Assembly (NCBI RefSeq): GCF_004795835.1
Contig: NZ_CP039249.1
Location: 3,013,001-3,077,000 of the forward strand
Origin: Sphingomonas sp. PAMC26645
GTDB lineage: Bacteria; Pseudomonadota; Alphaproteobacteria; Sphingomonadales; Sphingomonadaceae
Direction of reading: 5' to 3'
Length of the DNA: 64,000 nucleotides
Every line of letters begins with the position of its first letter. Position 1 is the first letter of the stretch. The notes beneath the pieces were generated by a model. That model saw only the letters and a program-made list of their open reading frames with translations. It was not told where the DNA came from and made no database searches. Both the position numbers and the translations under genes were made by a program. Positions 8,222-16,427 of this stretch are shown one piece after another.

Positions 8222-8623
8222 ATGCGCGTGAAAAATACCGAGATTCTGGCGACGATCCTGATTGCCGGCACGTTTGGTAGTGGCCCTGTTGCAGCTCAGA
8301 CTTCGCAAGATGTGACCGAGAATTTCTCGCGGGCCTATCAGGCCTGCATCATTTACGGCGAAACTCATAACACTGCCGCCATTCCTCAAGGAGTGTGTGA
8401 CGCACGCGAATTGCGTGTGCAGGACGCTCGCCTAAATGCTGCTTACAAAGCAGTTATCGCTCGGTTGCCATCCGCCCGCAAGGCAGACCTACGCACCGAT
8501 GAACGTAACTGGATCCTCGCGCGCGATCATAAATGCGGCAAGCTGCCCGATCCGGACCTGACAACGGAATGCAAAATCGACGAGACGATCAAGCGAACTG
8601 CCTACCTACGGCGCTATAAATAG
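8222..8623 (+). CDS. LprI/DUF1311-like lysozyme inhibitor, putative immunity protein
   Basis: A 133-residue protein with a signal peptide (cleavage near VAAQ, residue 25). The LprI-type core follows: CDARELRVQDARLNAAYKAV, then LRTDERNWILARDHKC and a final cysteine pair region. Family members are periplasmic or surface proteins, some of which inhibit lysozyme. It diverges from the LysM/VgrG3-like hydrolase gene with 144 bp between starts. This layout supports a periplasmic immunity role against that hydrolase, an inference from family and position. Confidence 0.8.
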   Translation: MRVKNTEILATILIAGTFGSGPVAAQTSQDVTENFSRAYQACIIYGETHNTAAIPQGVCDARELRVQDARLNAAYKAVIARLPSARKADLRTDERNWILARDHKCGKLPDPDLTTECKIDETIKRTAYLRRYK

Positions 8624-8737
8624 CCGATCGGCGCGGTTCAATCAGTTTACATAGGCGTATGGCTGACATGCGGAGCAATCAAGATTGTCTAGCGCGCTAG
8701 TCGTTACCAACTTTGCTTCGCACTTGAAATTCATGGG

Positions 8738-9340
8738 ATGCCGATCTTCGAGACAAGCATAAAAACAGCGATCTTCACAGTCATTGGCAGCGTCTTCACC
8801 GCTGTTTACTGGTGGATTGTCTTCATAACAGTCTATGCCGACGCAATTTTTGCCGCCGACAGGGGACTTTCGTGGACGCCGCCCTCTTACTCTGATGCAA
8901 TATTTCTAGACATTATGGTTATCGTGATTGCGGTCGTATTCTATGCAGTGTTAATGGCCACTTGGTCACGGGGAAGCGGCGGTTTTTTCGGGCATAAGTT
9001 CATGACACGGAGGAGACACCCTCCGCCGCAACGGCCCCCGCCCCGCAGCAATACGCGGTTTCCGCAACTTCGCAGGTCGCCATGTACCCCGGCGATACCC
9101 CAAACAGACCACGCGATCAGCCGAATTAGATCGGAACTGAACCATGTCGCCTCAGGTCCGGTCACGCCCACACCCGGACGTCCAGCTAGGCAATTCCCAC
9201 TCCCGAAAGCAGACATCCGTTCAGCACGGCCATTCCCGATTTTCCATAACCGAGCGGCATCCGCTACAGGATGCACCGATGGCGAACTTCAGTTCCAATT
9301 ACGGAAGGCTCGAGGGCGACGAACCGCGATATCTCGTTAA
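8738..9340 (+). CDS. small membrane protein paralogue, open frame extended through a repeat
   Basis: Residues 1-75 match the two-helix protein at 5403. Both share YWWI-FITVYADA-FA followed by a G-SWTPP loop and a second hydrophobic segment (here DIMVIVIAVVFYAVLMATW). The 5403 copy stops soon after this point. Here the frame continues for about 120 residues of Pro/Arg-rich sequence that coincides with repeat copy 4 and overlaps the next gene, so I think the natural stop was lost by a small mutation. The functional part is probably the first 80-90 residues. Confidence 0.6.
   Translation: MPIFETSIKTAIFTVIGSVFTAVYWWIVFITVYADAIFAADRGLSWTPPSYSDAIFLDIMVIVIAVVFYAVLMATWSRGSGGFFGHKFMTRRRHPPPQRPPPRSNTRFPQLRRSPCTPAIPQTDHAISRIRSELNHVASGPVTPTPGRPARQFPLPKADIRSARPFPIFHNRAASATGCTDGELQFQLRKARGRRTAISR
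9005..9102. repeat. intergenic repeat, copy 4
   Basis: This contains acggaggagacaccctccg, then caatacgcggtttccgc, then catgtaccccggcgatacc. It has the same position as copy 2 relative to the small membrane-protein gene, and shares gacaccctccgccgca with it. Confidence 0.5.
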
Positions 9341-9620
9341 GGGGCCAAGGACGCTGATCGCAGAACGCGACTACGCGTTTAGCCTCTATGCGGTCGATGT
9401 CGTGGTTTCGAACGGGATGAGCGGGCGGCATGTCCTTGCGGTCCCTGTTGCGATCAGTGCGGTTTCCGTCACCGTGGGGGTCATGTTGACAGAGGAGGAT
9501 TCCCGGAAGGCGGATGCAGGTGATATCGACGCGATCGCGTCTCTCGCCAACGCAGTGCAGGGCGGCTTCCGGCGGTTCCGAACGTTCCCGGCAAATGAGT
9601 TAGGCCGCTTCGTCCTTTAA
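9279..9620 (+). CDS. hypothetical protein with one hydrophobic segment
   Basis: A 113-residue protein beginning MANFSSNYGRLEGDEPRYLV. The start was chosen because upstream codons run through low-complexity sequence. Residues 48-70 (VLAVPVAISAVSVTVGVML) are hydrophobic enough for a membrane helix. The end is charged, with DIDAIASLANAVQGGFRRFR. I do not recognise the family. Codon use looks normal for the region. Positions 9621-9872 downstream hold no gene I can support. Confidence 0.55.
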   Translation: MANFSSNYGRLEGDEPRYLVKGPRTLIAERDYAFSLYAVDVVVSNGMSGRHVLAVPVAISAVSVTVGVMLTEEDSRKADAGDIDAIASLANAVQGGFRRFRTFPANELGRFVL

Positions 9621-9872
9621 AAGTCAGTCGTTACGGTCGGCGATCACAGCGTTCGAGACTGGACGTCCATTTGTCGAGCGATGCACCCCAGCTACAGTCA
9701 CTTTTGTAACGTTCATGATATTGTCGCATTGATCTAGGCAAGTGGGCGGGTGAAGCTGTCGGCGATCGCTCGTAACGCTAAGATTACCTAGGCCTGATAT
9801 TGCTGTACCACGCGATTGTTTCGTACTCCGATCGGGCTATTTTGTGGGCGTTAGCGCGGAAAGGGTAGCAAG

Positions 9873-10631
9873 TTGGCAAGCAGAGCGACCAACGCAGAAC
9901 CTCAATTCCTATATAGCCCAGCCGTGCGCGTCTCGGTGGACGCAGCTTTCGGTCTCGAATCCAATCTACAATGGGATGCTTTTCAGCGCGGTCTTTACAC
10001 CAAGATTAATACAGCGTTGGACTGGCAGGCGAGCCTCCTACGGCAACGTGGCCTCGTAACCGTGGCCGAGGTCCGCGCACTTGTCGAGCAACGTAACAAG
10101 GTGCTGCTTGAAGCGCGCTCGCCGCTGAGCCCGTTCGGTCGGCTTTACAGCGAGATCCTGAAACCCTCGAACGACCTGCCTTCCTTCGAGAAGCTGCTTC
10201 GACATAAAGGTAGCATTGAGGCGATTATTCAAAGCGCGGGCAAAACCCGCGCCACGACCAACAGGATGGTTGCTGCGTTCAGGGTAGTTGGCCGTGGCAC
10301 GGTCGTGCTCCAGCTGGTCTTTACCGTTGTGCTGGTAGTCCGTGCTAAACCTGAGGATCGGGCTCGCGTGGCGGCCCGGCAAGGGGGTGGTGTCGCTGGC
10401 GGGGTAGTCGGCGGATGGGCGGGAGCATGGGCTGGATGTGCCGGGGCATCGCTCTTAGCCTCCCCGTCGCTCGTCCTTCCGGTTGTAGGCGAGGTCACTA
10501 CCGGAGGCGCCTGCTTGGTAGGCGGGTTCGTCGGTGGCCTCGGTCTTGGTGCGCTGGGAGCATGGGGCGGCGAGCAGGTCGGTGCGACCGCCTATGACTA
10601 TGTAACCAAGTTTACGTGGGTGCGCCGATGA
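9873..10631 (+). CDS. glycine-zipper membrane protein; candidate pore-forming effector
   Basis: A 252-residue protein starting at TTG 9873, seven bases after aaaggg. Residues 1-135 are soluble and helical. A hydrophobic helix (about 143-157, VVLQLVFTVVLVV) follows. Residues 171-194 and 199-235 are glycine-rich hydrophobic repeats (GGGVAGGVVGGWAGAWAG and VGGFVGGLGLGALGAWGG), the glycine-zipper pattern of membrane-inserting toxins. It lacks a signal peptide. It is coupled by a 4-bp overlap to the next gene. I infer a membrane-targeting T6SS effector, but a structural membrane protein is possible. Confidence 0.65.
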   Translation: MASRATNAEPQFLYSPAVRVSVDAAFGLESNLQWDAFQRGLYTKINTALDWQASLLRQRGLVTVAEVRALVEQRNKVLLEARSPLSPFGRLYSEILKPSNDLPSFEKLLRHKGSIEAIIQSAGKTRATTNRMVAAFRVVGRGTVVLQLVFTVVLVVRAKPEDRARVAARQGGGVAGGVVGGWAGAWAGCAGASLLASPSLVLPVVGEVTTGGACLVGGFVGGLGLGALGAWGGEQVGATAYDYVTKFTWVRR

Positions 10632-11005
10632 GCATCGTAGACAAGCTTAATCGCTGGGTCGGCGCGCGGATACATGCAGGTCGACCTCAATTGGCCATAG
10701 AGGGACAGCACCTCGTGCTGCAAACAGAGACGGGCGACCGGAAGGCGTTCCGGCTATCGGAACTGACTCAGGCGACGCTGGCGCACCGTGACGTGTACGC
10801 GGGCGACGCCATTGTCCTACAGCTAGGCTTTTCCGATGGGCGTCTTTTGGAGGTCTTCCAAGACCACCCTCTCTGGTTCGACTTGATGACGGCGTTGGAT
10901 CAATCGGGCATGATCCCTGTTCCATCTGCACAGTGGCAGCTTCAGTTCCTCGCCGCCGGCGACGGCGCTCCCATACTCAATCTCATGGCTCTGAGCCGCA
11001 CATAG
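10628..11005 (+). CDS. partner of the glycine-zipper protein, putative immunity
   Basis: A 125-residue soluble protein starting MSIVDKLNRWVGARIHAG, with its ATG inside the upstream stop (ATGA). The middle is beta-rich (QLAIEGQHLVLQTETGDRKA), followed by LEVFQDHPLWFDLMTALDQS. It has no signal peptide or strong membrane helix. Coupling to the glycine-zipper gene suggests that the two act together, most simply as effector and immunity protein. I do not recognise the family. Confidence 0.65.
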   Translation: MSIVDKLNRWVGARIHAGRPQLAIEGQHLVLQTETGDRKAFRLSELTQATLAHRDVYAGDAIVLQLGFSDGRLLEVFQDHPLWFDLMTALDQSGMIPVPSAQWQLQFLAAGDGAPILNLMALSRT

Positions 11006-11065
11006 ACGAGGGAGTTCGTGCCACCGCGAGGCCCCATGAACAGCGTGTCTTTACTGCCGCAATGT

Positions 11066-11126
11066 CCAAAAGCGGTCGGTCCGCTTTCTTCCCAACTCGG
11101 ACATTCCCGAAATCGGATCGTTTTCC
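11066..11126. repeat. diverged TGTCCGC-type inverted repeat
   Basis: This contains cggtccgctttcttcccaac, tcggacattcccgaaatcgg and a second gagaatgtccgag. The arms match the left halves of repeat copies 1 and 3. Similar palindromic elements with GTCCGC and GGACAT arms are common between genes in alphaproteobacteria, as far as I recall. It lies between two convergent genes and may act as a terminator-like structure. Confidence 0.45.
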
Positions 11127-11169
11127 GAGAATGTCCGAGCTGATCGTACTGATCGGGGTTCGGGCGTCA

Positions 11170-11478
11170 CTAATCAACGCAGGACTGTGTCGGTAAGCCT
11201 TTATCCAGGATCGTCATGCAGCCCACTCGCGTGCGGGCTTGGCATGCGCCTACCGTTCGTGGCTTCTGCCCACGGACCCAATGGTAGTCGTCGGGCAACG
11301 TGCACTCGCCGGCACAATCAGACTTGGCGGTGCAAATCTTACCGGCGTCCACAAACGGTTTATCACAGAACCAACGCCGCCCGTCCGTTCCATATGAGCG
11401 GAGAACTCCGCCGCTAGTGTTGCAAGCTGCCTGACGATCAACATTGCCAATTTGCGGCTCCATCGCATAGCTAGCCAC
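11170..11478 (-). CDS. small cysteine-rich protein, 5' end uncertain
   Basis: About 102 residues with seven cysteines: RWFCDKPFVDAGKICTAKSD, then CAGECTLPDDYHWVRG and a terminal QSCVD. The regular cysteine spacing suggests a disulfide-rich exported protein. The nearest start is a GTG at 11478. The frame remains open upstream to a TGA and there encodes SIGAAFGIAVASYAM, which looks like part of a signal peptide or anchor, so the true start may have been lost. The function is unknown. Confidence 0.55.
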   Translation of the reverse strand: MASYAMEPQIGNVDRQAACNTSGGVLRSYGTDGRRWFCDKPFVDAGKICTAKSDCAGECTLPDDYHWVRGQKPRTVGACQARTRVGCMTILDKGLPTQSCVD

Positions 11479-11705
11479 AGCGATACCGAAAGCTGCTCCG
11501 ATAGAGCCACATACAATTCAGTTCATCGGATGATGATAACAGCCGCGCGATTGTCCGCAACCGGGGCGTTTCCCCAAATCCAGCCGGCTTGACGCCGATC
11601 GGGAAGGTTAGGACTTCTCCAAAAGGATCGATTCCGAGAACGCTCCGGCCTTGTCGATCGCCCTTCCTAATTGAGAAAACTGAAGCCATTAGAACTATAC
11701 ACGGA

Positions 11706-12050
11706 TCATTCTCCAATCAGTGGAAGTTGCGCCAGCATGTCCTTGAGGTTAATCGCGTCTCACGGGATATGCTCGGAGATTGTGAGCCCGACGATATCGG
11801 TGTGCGTGGCAACGCGGGAAATGAGCTGAACGGCATCTCGGATATCGATCTGCCCCTCTGCCACATCGCCGAAGTCATGTTCACCACGGCCTGGGCGAGC
11901 AAACAGCACAGACCGAAACAGCGTGGGTCGAGAACATCGAGGTCGAAATGGATCGCCAAATGCTCGATGCCTCGCGCTACGATCCATTCGGCAATCAAGT
12001 CCGTGTTTCGCTTGCATAGCGCAGCATGCTTCGGTCTAGGCCGGCCAGGT
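11706..12050 (-). pseudogene. arginase-family remnant (C-terminal part), frameshifted
   Basis: One frame reads IVARGIEHLAIHFDLDVLDP, the metal-binding core of arginases. The neighbouring frame continues with FARPGRGEHDFGDVAEG and THTDIVGLTISEHIP, then the ending DMLAQLPLIGE to a TGA at 11706-11708. At least one frameshift separates them near 11,900, and about two thirds of the N-terminal sequence is missing. Arginase-type ureohydrolases cleave arginine or related amidino compounds. This fragment cannot be active. Positions 12,051-12,382 hold nothing I recognise. Confidence 0.8.
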
Positions 12051-12382
12051 GACGAGTCCGTACCTAGCTACAACGCAACTTCTGCGCTCGCCGTGTCGAA
12101 GTCACCTCGCGGGCTTTGGGCGGCCAAGCAGGTTTGGGCAGGGTTTGCGAGCTGTAAGAACGACCCGACCGCCGTCTAGGCGAGGGAACTATTGCGGAGA
12201 CGCCTGCTCGTTTCCAACCATAGCGTCGTTTTAGCTTGCCTATCCGCAAAATAAACGGAGGTCTGAATATGGCAATCGCAGGCCGAAATCGAACGGGCTG
12301 ATTTCCTCAGATTTTGTTGAAGAAGTAGGCCTCGGCGCTGGCTGGCACCCGGTCTGAAATTAAGGCAAGCCCACCTACCTCC

Positions 12383-12765
12383 TCAGGCGGGTGCCATCTG
12401 CGCCGGCATCGGAACGAACTTGGCCATCTTGCGGAGGTTCTGGGTAGTGGCGGCGAGTAGGAACTCGTCCTTGGCGCCGTTTGGACCCCTCCAGGCGCAA
12501 GCGATCCAACTTCCGGATACGTTTGAGGTGCGCGAACGACATTTCTACTATCTTGCGCTGTCGACGAGACGTCACATGGGCCTCCGTAGTGGCGATATCG
12601 CGAGCCAGATCGCGGGCGCCGTCATGGACGGAGCGCAGGATCTTCCGGTGCGGCCCATTCGGGCAACACCGCGGCCGCAGGTCGCGGGCATCGCATGCGG
12701 CCTTGCGAGTGCGGTATCTGTAAAGGCCATCGACTGGCGGCTGCTCGTTTGCAGCGCGGCCCTCA
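12383..12765 (-). pseudogene. IS1182-type transposase C-terminal remnant
   Basis: Reading from about 12,765 downward gives VDGLYRYRTRKAACDA, CCPNGPHRKILRSVHDGARD, then SRRQRKIVEMSFAHLKRIRK. After a one-base shift near 12,480 it gives PNGAKDEFLLAATTQNLRKM and a TGA at 12383-12385. These are the conserved C-terminal blocks of IS1182-family DDE transposases, including the zinc-binding CxxC region and the YREK-like block. The N-terminal catalytic half is absent and I saw no terminal inverted repeats, so this is a scar of an old insertion. Confidence 0.85.
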
Positions 12766-12899
12766 TGTCGTGATCACGCCCCCCGCCCCTCGAAAGATGT
12801 GGCATTCCACCATTCGACCTCCAACGGGCGGTAAGGTGACCTCGGCCGCCGGTCCCGATCGTCCCTGCGGCAGGTCGGATCCGGACCCACGCATCCTGC

Positions 12900-13244
12900 T
12901 CCGGCGTACACGGAAGCGGTGGATCGGAGCAGAACGCACGTTGTTTATCCGTCCGCGACGTCACGAGGGCCCGCAATGGCAACGCCGCGTACGGGACGTT
13001 GGTTCTACCGGCCTGCGCCGACCCGACCATGAGACCCCTGCAGGAGATCATGGTGGCGCCGGGCTGCCTTGACGCACCTCAAGCCGAGGGGTTGGACGGT
13101 TGTCGATGCAGCGCCACCCTCGACGCCATAGCCGAGTTCGCGCGCCCCAATGTCCTCAAGGTCAAGAATGACTTGGGAGGACCGCACAGCGCCACTAGGT
13201 GGCAACTCTCATTTCCGGTCGGCGGACTGGTGCGGGTGCGATGA
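12900..13244 (+). pseudogene. relic of the peptidoglycan-binding domain of the 3183-4049 zincin
   Basis: The translated sequence SRARNGNAAYGTLVLPACAD, LQEIMVAPGCLDA and SATLDAIAEFARPNVL aligns along its length with the end of the protein at 3183-4049, including the terminal LGGPHSATRWQLSFPVGGLV. Frame changes occur near 12,970, and the HExxH half is missing. The relic is followed, with a 4-bp overlap, by a relic of the partner lipoprotein, so the pair was once duplicated as a unit. Confidence 0.75.
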
Positions 13245-13660
13245 CGGGATCCCGGCTCCCCTCAGTCAACGTTGGCGGATCGCACGCTGACGTCCGCCTG
13301 TCGGAGCAGCACAGGCGGCCAGCTTGAATCAGCGTCTTCGGCAGCAGTCGAGTTCAGCGACGATCGTTCCGGCCTGATACGTGACGACGAAACATCTGCC
13401 AGGGTCACCGCGCGATGGTCGTCCATTCACGAGGCCCCGATGCGGATCGGCTTAAGGATTGCAGGACCGGTACTGCAGATGACCGCTCTCGATGCACTGG
13501 GATGACCCAACCCACCGGCGACGCGGCGCTCCTCACCTCAGTCGACTCTACCAGCGTCGACCTCGCCCCGCGTGTACCGACAACGGCCGCCCCACGTTCT
13601 CCAACCGCTTTTAAAAAGATCGCACCGCAGCAAGTGTGGGGCGCGACCCACGGAAAAACG
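13241..13660 (+). pseudogene. relic of the partner lipoprotein (second copy of 2623-3186)
   Basis: The translation SACRSSTGGQLES and DETSARVTARWSSIHEAPMR matches SCSRSTGGPLDP and VSARVTGHWSDTGGQSAR of the intact lipoprotein. After a frame break near 13,500, LGMTQPTGDAALLTSVDSTS matches LTMTGPAGEAVVMSAADVTD. The order and 4-bp overlap with the preceding relic are the same as in the intact pair. It is too eroded to be functional. Confidence 0.75.
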
Positions 13661-13810
13661 TGACGCTGGTGCAATGCTGTATAATGTTGAAGACCAGAGC
13701 ACAGGCGCTTGGACTGGCCTGCGATGAGACGGAAGGAGGCGGGCGTAAGCAAGCTGGCCTTCAGCAATGTACGGCCGACGGTTCAGACGACCGTGGCAAG
13801 GGAGATCGAT

Positions 13811-14326
13811 ATGAAAATGGCGATGGCAAGAGTGCGTGTGGCAGCGATGGCCTCAGCCGCCGCCTTGATGAGTGTTTCTGCCTTGCCGGTGCATTCTGCT
13901 GGCGGTCAGACGGCTGAAGCGAAATGGCCCGTCTACGTCAATGCGCGCTTCGGCTATCATGCCTGCTATCCGGCTGCGCTGCTCAAGCCAGCCGCCGTAT
14001 CGCCGAATGGCGACGGACGTCGTTTCACTGGCGCTGGGGGTGCCGTACTCAGTGTCTGGGGTAGCAACAACGCGCTGGGAGACACCGTGGCGTCGAACGC
14101 GGCGGCGGATCGCGAACGCCTGGGCAATGGCGGCGAGGTGACCTACTCCGTCGTACGGCCAACCTGGTACGTGCTGTCGGGGACACGCAATGGCCAGATC
14201 TTCTACCTGAAGTCGGTGTTCGCCCGGGACGCCTTCAGCACGATGGAACTGCTCTATCCGGCGAACGCCGGAAGCACCTGGACACCCGTGACGTCACGAC
14301 TCTCACGCTGTTTCGGCGTGAATTGA
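13811..14326 (+). CDS. secreted protein of unknown function
   Basis: A 171-residue protein starting MKMAMARVRVAAMASAAALM with a Sec signal peptide (cleavage near VHSA, residue 30). An ATG further upstream is rejected because it would bury the signal. The mature domain reads WPVYVNARFGYHACYPAALL, PNGDGRRFTGAGGAVLSVWG and GQIFYLKSVFARDAF, with two cysteines that could form a disulfide. I recall this kind of domain in many uncharacterised bacterial exported proteins but no assigned function. Positions 14,327-14,698 have only weak short frames on both strands. Confidence 0.75.
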   Translation: MKMAMARVRVAAMASAAALMSVSALPVHSAGGQTAEAKWPVYVNARFGYHACYPAALLKPAAVSPNGDGRRFTGAGGAVLSVWGSNNALGDTVASNAAADRERLGNGGEVTYSVVRPTWYVLSGTRNGQIFYLKSVFARDAFSTMELLYPANAGSTWTPVTSRLSRCFGVN

Positions 14327-14698
14327 AGCCACTGGGGTCAATGGTTCGCGAGGAAGACAGGAAGCCTACCGCCCGCAAAAATCCCTCGTCTGCATGCACT
14401 TCATATCGTCTTCAAGGGGCCATCTGCAAGCAACTCGCCGATGCAGTCGGCTTTGACCCGCAGTAGAAATGTATCGTCGAAATACAGGATCGACCCGGTC
14501 AACGACCATAACACTCTAACGTGGGCTCCGAACCGGGGACACAGCGTAGCAAACGCAAGAACCGTTGCAGCTCGATTAGAGCCGCGGATACCCGGATTTC
14601 GGCGCAGAATATGTCTTCTGCGGAAGGTCGTTCTGCTACGCAGGGCGAGCTGCAGCGGATTGGCCAAGACTTATTCAGATGGAAATGAAGGATTAATT

Positions 14699-15229
14699 AT
14701 GGATTGGGATACCAATCGCGAGAGCATTCAGGCGGCTGTTCTAGCGACCTTCGACGAATTGATCGTATCGGTAGGAGATGAGCGCTTATATGTCATCTGC
14801 CTGCAGACGGCGGAAGACGGCATCAGCGTAGGTGCGGGTGCCAATACCGAATAGGGTTATTCCGCGAGATGCGCATTCGAGGCCGAACTCGAGGATATGA
14901 CGCCTGAGTATCGTAGTTACTTGCGTTGGTCCCCTGCCGAATGGCGCTTTGAAGTCGTTGGTGATACGCATTTCTCCGCGGTCAATCGTGACCTTAGCGT
15001 TTTGTTGACGGACTCAGACATCAATTTCACTGGCCATTTTGCTCGTCTGATACAAACAATGACCGATGGACTAGCTTACCTGCGCAAAGAGAGGGCGGAC
15101 ATGCTTACCAACGTCGCGCTATTTGTAACCGTATCCGACAGTGAAACCGCTGAAGAGGTCGAACGACAGTCTGCAGGTCTACTTAATCCGCAGAGTATTT
15201 CAAACGCGCTACTCGCTAGATATTCTTAG
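14699..15229 (+). pseudogene. DUF4303-like protein with in-frame TAG
   Basis: The start at 14699 follows a gaagga ribosome site and reads MDWDTNRESIQAAVLATFDE. The first part ends with SVGAGANTE and then a TAG at 14852-14854. The same frame continues GYSARCAFEAELEDMTPEYR, then YLRWSPAEWRFEVVGD and a normal C-terminus to 15229. WSPAEW and the anchoring ANTE...Y pattern fit DUF4303, which I recall as a family found near polymorphic toxins, probably immunity-related. Only the single stop interrupts it. Restarting at an internal ATG (14897) could give a 110-residue fragment. Confidence 0.75.
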
Positions 15230-15276
15230 TTGCCAGAATGACTCCATGTCGCGGTTCGTCCTAGTTTCCAAGACGG

Positions 15277-15860
15277 TTGGTAGAGCCCGAAAGTGGGCTG
15301 CACTGTAATCTTCACCCCTTCCAAGACTCGGGAACGGGCAAGTATCCGTCGCCCGATCTAACCGGCATCGACGGTGGCTTGCGGACCCACACTTATTCGT
15401 CCGATCCGTTGACCCGGGTTGATCCGGGGGGTCTTTCAAGCGAGCCCGGCGCCGTCACCTATCCCATTCATCCTACGTCGGCACGACAGCCCGGTAGCTA
15501 TTCAAGTGGCATCGCGAGGGCTTGGGCTCAGGAACACTGACTGGTCCGCACAACACGAAATGGAACGGTCTACTGGACGAGCGCCCAACGACAGGAGCTG
15601 CTACAAACCGGCCGGGTTCGTGGCGAAACCGAGCGCTATGTCAATAACGCAGCAATGGCTGCTGCCCTGGGAAGATTATCCGCGTAATATTGGCTCTCTG
15701 TCGAACGGACGTGCAAACCTCCCGAACGACCGTTTTTACAGCAATCAGGGTCACCGTGGTGATTGGCAGAATAGCAGAAGCGGACGCCTGGTCGATCGTC
15801 GGGAAATGATACGACGGTTGCGCGCGGAATGCCTTTGGGAGAGTAATTTGAACTACACCG
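15277..15860 (+). pseudogene. orphan RHS core fragment with toxin-tip remnant
   Basis: The first frame reads GLHCNLHPFQDSGTGKYPSP, then DLTGIDGGLRTHTYSSDPLT and RVDPGGL. This is the conserved RHS-repeat-associated core motif that precedes polymorphic toxin tips. The rest of the RHS shell is missing and the frame is lost after 15,540. The next frame has LTGPHNTKWNGLLDERPT and then degenerate sequence. It was probably left behind by recombination at the RHS core. An intact NTF2-fold immunity gene lies immediately downstream. Confidence 0.8.
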
Positions 15861-16013
15861 AGCCAGTACATGATGTTGTTTAACCCAGTAGCCAAGCTGG
15901 GCCCGCGATACCCCTTGAAGCGCGCAAAATAGCCACCGACTTTGATCGGCAGGTTTTCGGTCAGGCTTTGGTCAACGTTATCGCGTCGGCGGGGTATCTT
16001 AGAAAGGTGGACG

Positions 16014-16427
16014 ATGATCAAATCTCCTGATGAGGCATCCACGGTCTGGCTCGAGTTCGCTTCGGCGATGAATAGGTGGAACGACAACTTCTACCCTGTC
16101 ATGAAGGAGAATGCCGCTGCATTCGCCGATGAGGCCGCCGCCGAGCTCAAACCGATATTTCGCCAGTACGTCTGGCCGAACGCCGTTCGTGGCGACGAAC
16201 GTCTTAAAAACCCCGCTACGAGCCGCCCATCTGACTACGACGCGGACAGCGATACGATCGAAGTTACGCAGTCTGGAGACACCAAGACGATCATATACGT
16301 ACAGTCGAAAACGGGCTTTCAAGACAGGTTTCGCTACGTGATGACGCGCCGTGGCAGCGAGTGGAAACTGTCAAAACGCGAGGTCTATAACGACGTGTCG
16401 GGAAAGTGGAAATCTCATCACGTATGA
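16014..16427 (+). CDS. NTF2-fold immunity protein
   Basis: A 137-residue protein starting MIKSPDEASTVWLEFASAMN behind an aaaggtgg ribosome site. It carries QYVWPNAVRGDERLKNPAT, then SGDTKTIIYVQSKTGFQDRF and RYVMTRRGSEWKLSKREVYN. This alternation fits the NTF2-like immunity families of polymorphic toxin systems. It is cytoplasmic with no signal peptide. It sits just downstream of an RHS tip remnant, so it is the retained immunity gene of a lost toxin. The frame is fully intact. Confidence 0.8.
   Translation: MIKSPDEASTVWLEFASAMNRWNDNFYPVMKENAAAFADEAAAELKPIFRQYVWPNAVRGDERLKNPATSRPSDYDADSDTIEVTQSGDTKTIIYVQSKTGFQDRFRYVMTRRGSEWKLSKREVYNDVSGKWKSHHV

Noticed and set aside
4672..9102. CRISPR array as an explanation for the repeated intergenic blocks
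   Set aside because: Copies are kilobases apart, diverged and not separated by uniform spacers; no cas genes are present.
14401..14667. Minus-strand frame ending in LLRVKADCIGELLADGPLKT
   Set aside because: The C-terminal half looks protein-like but the N-terminal half does not, there is no ribosome site, and no family is recognised. Left as unassigned sequence.
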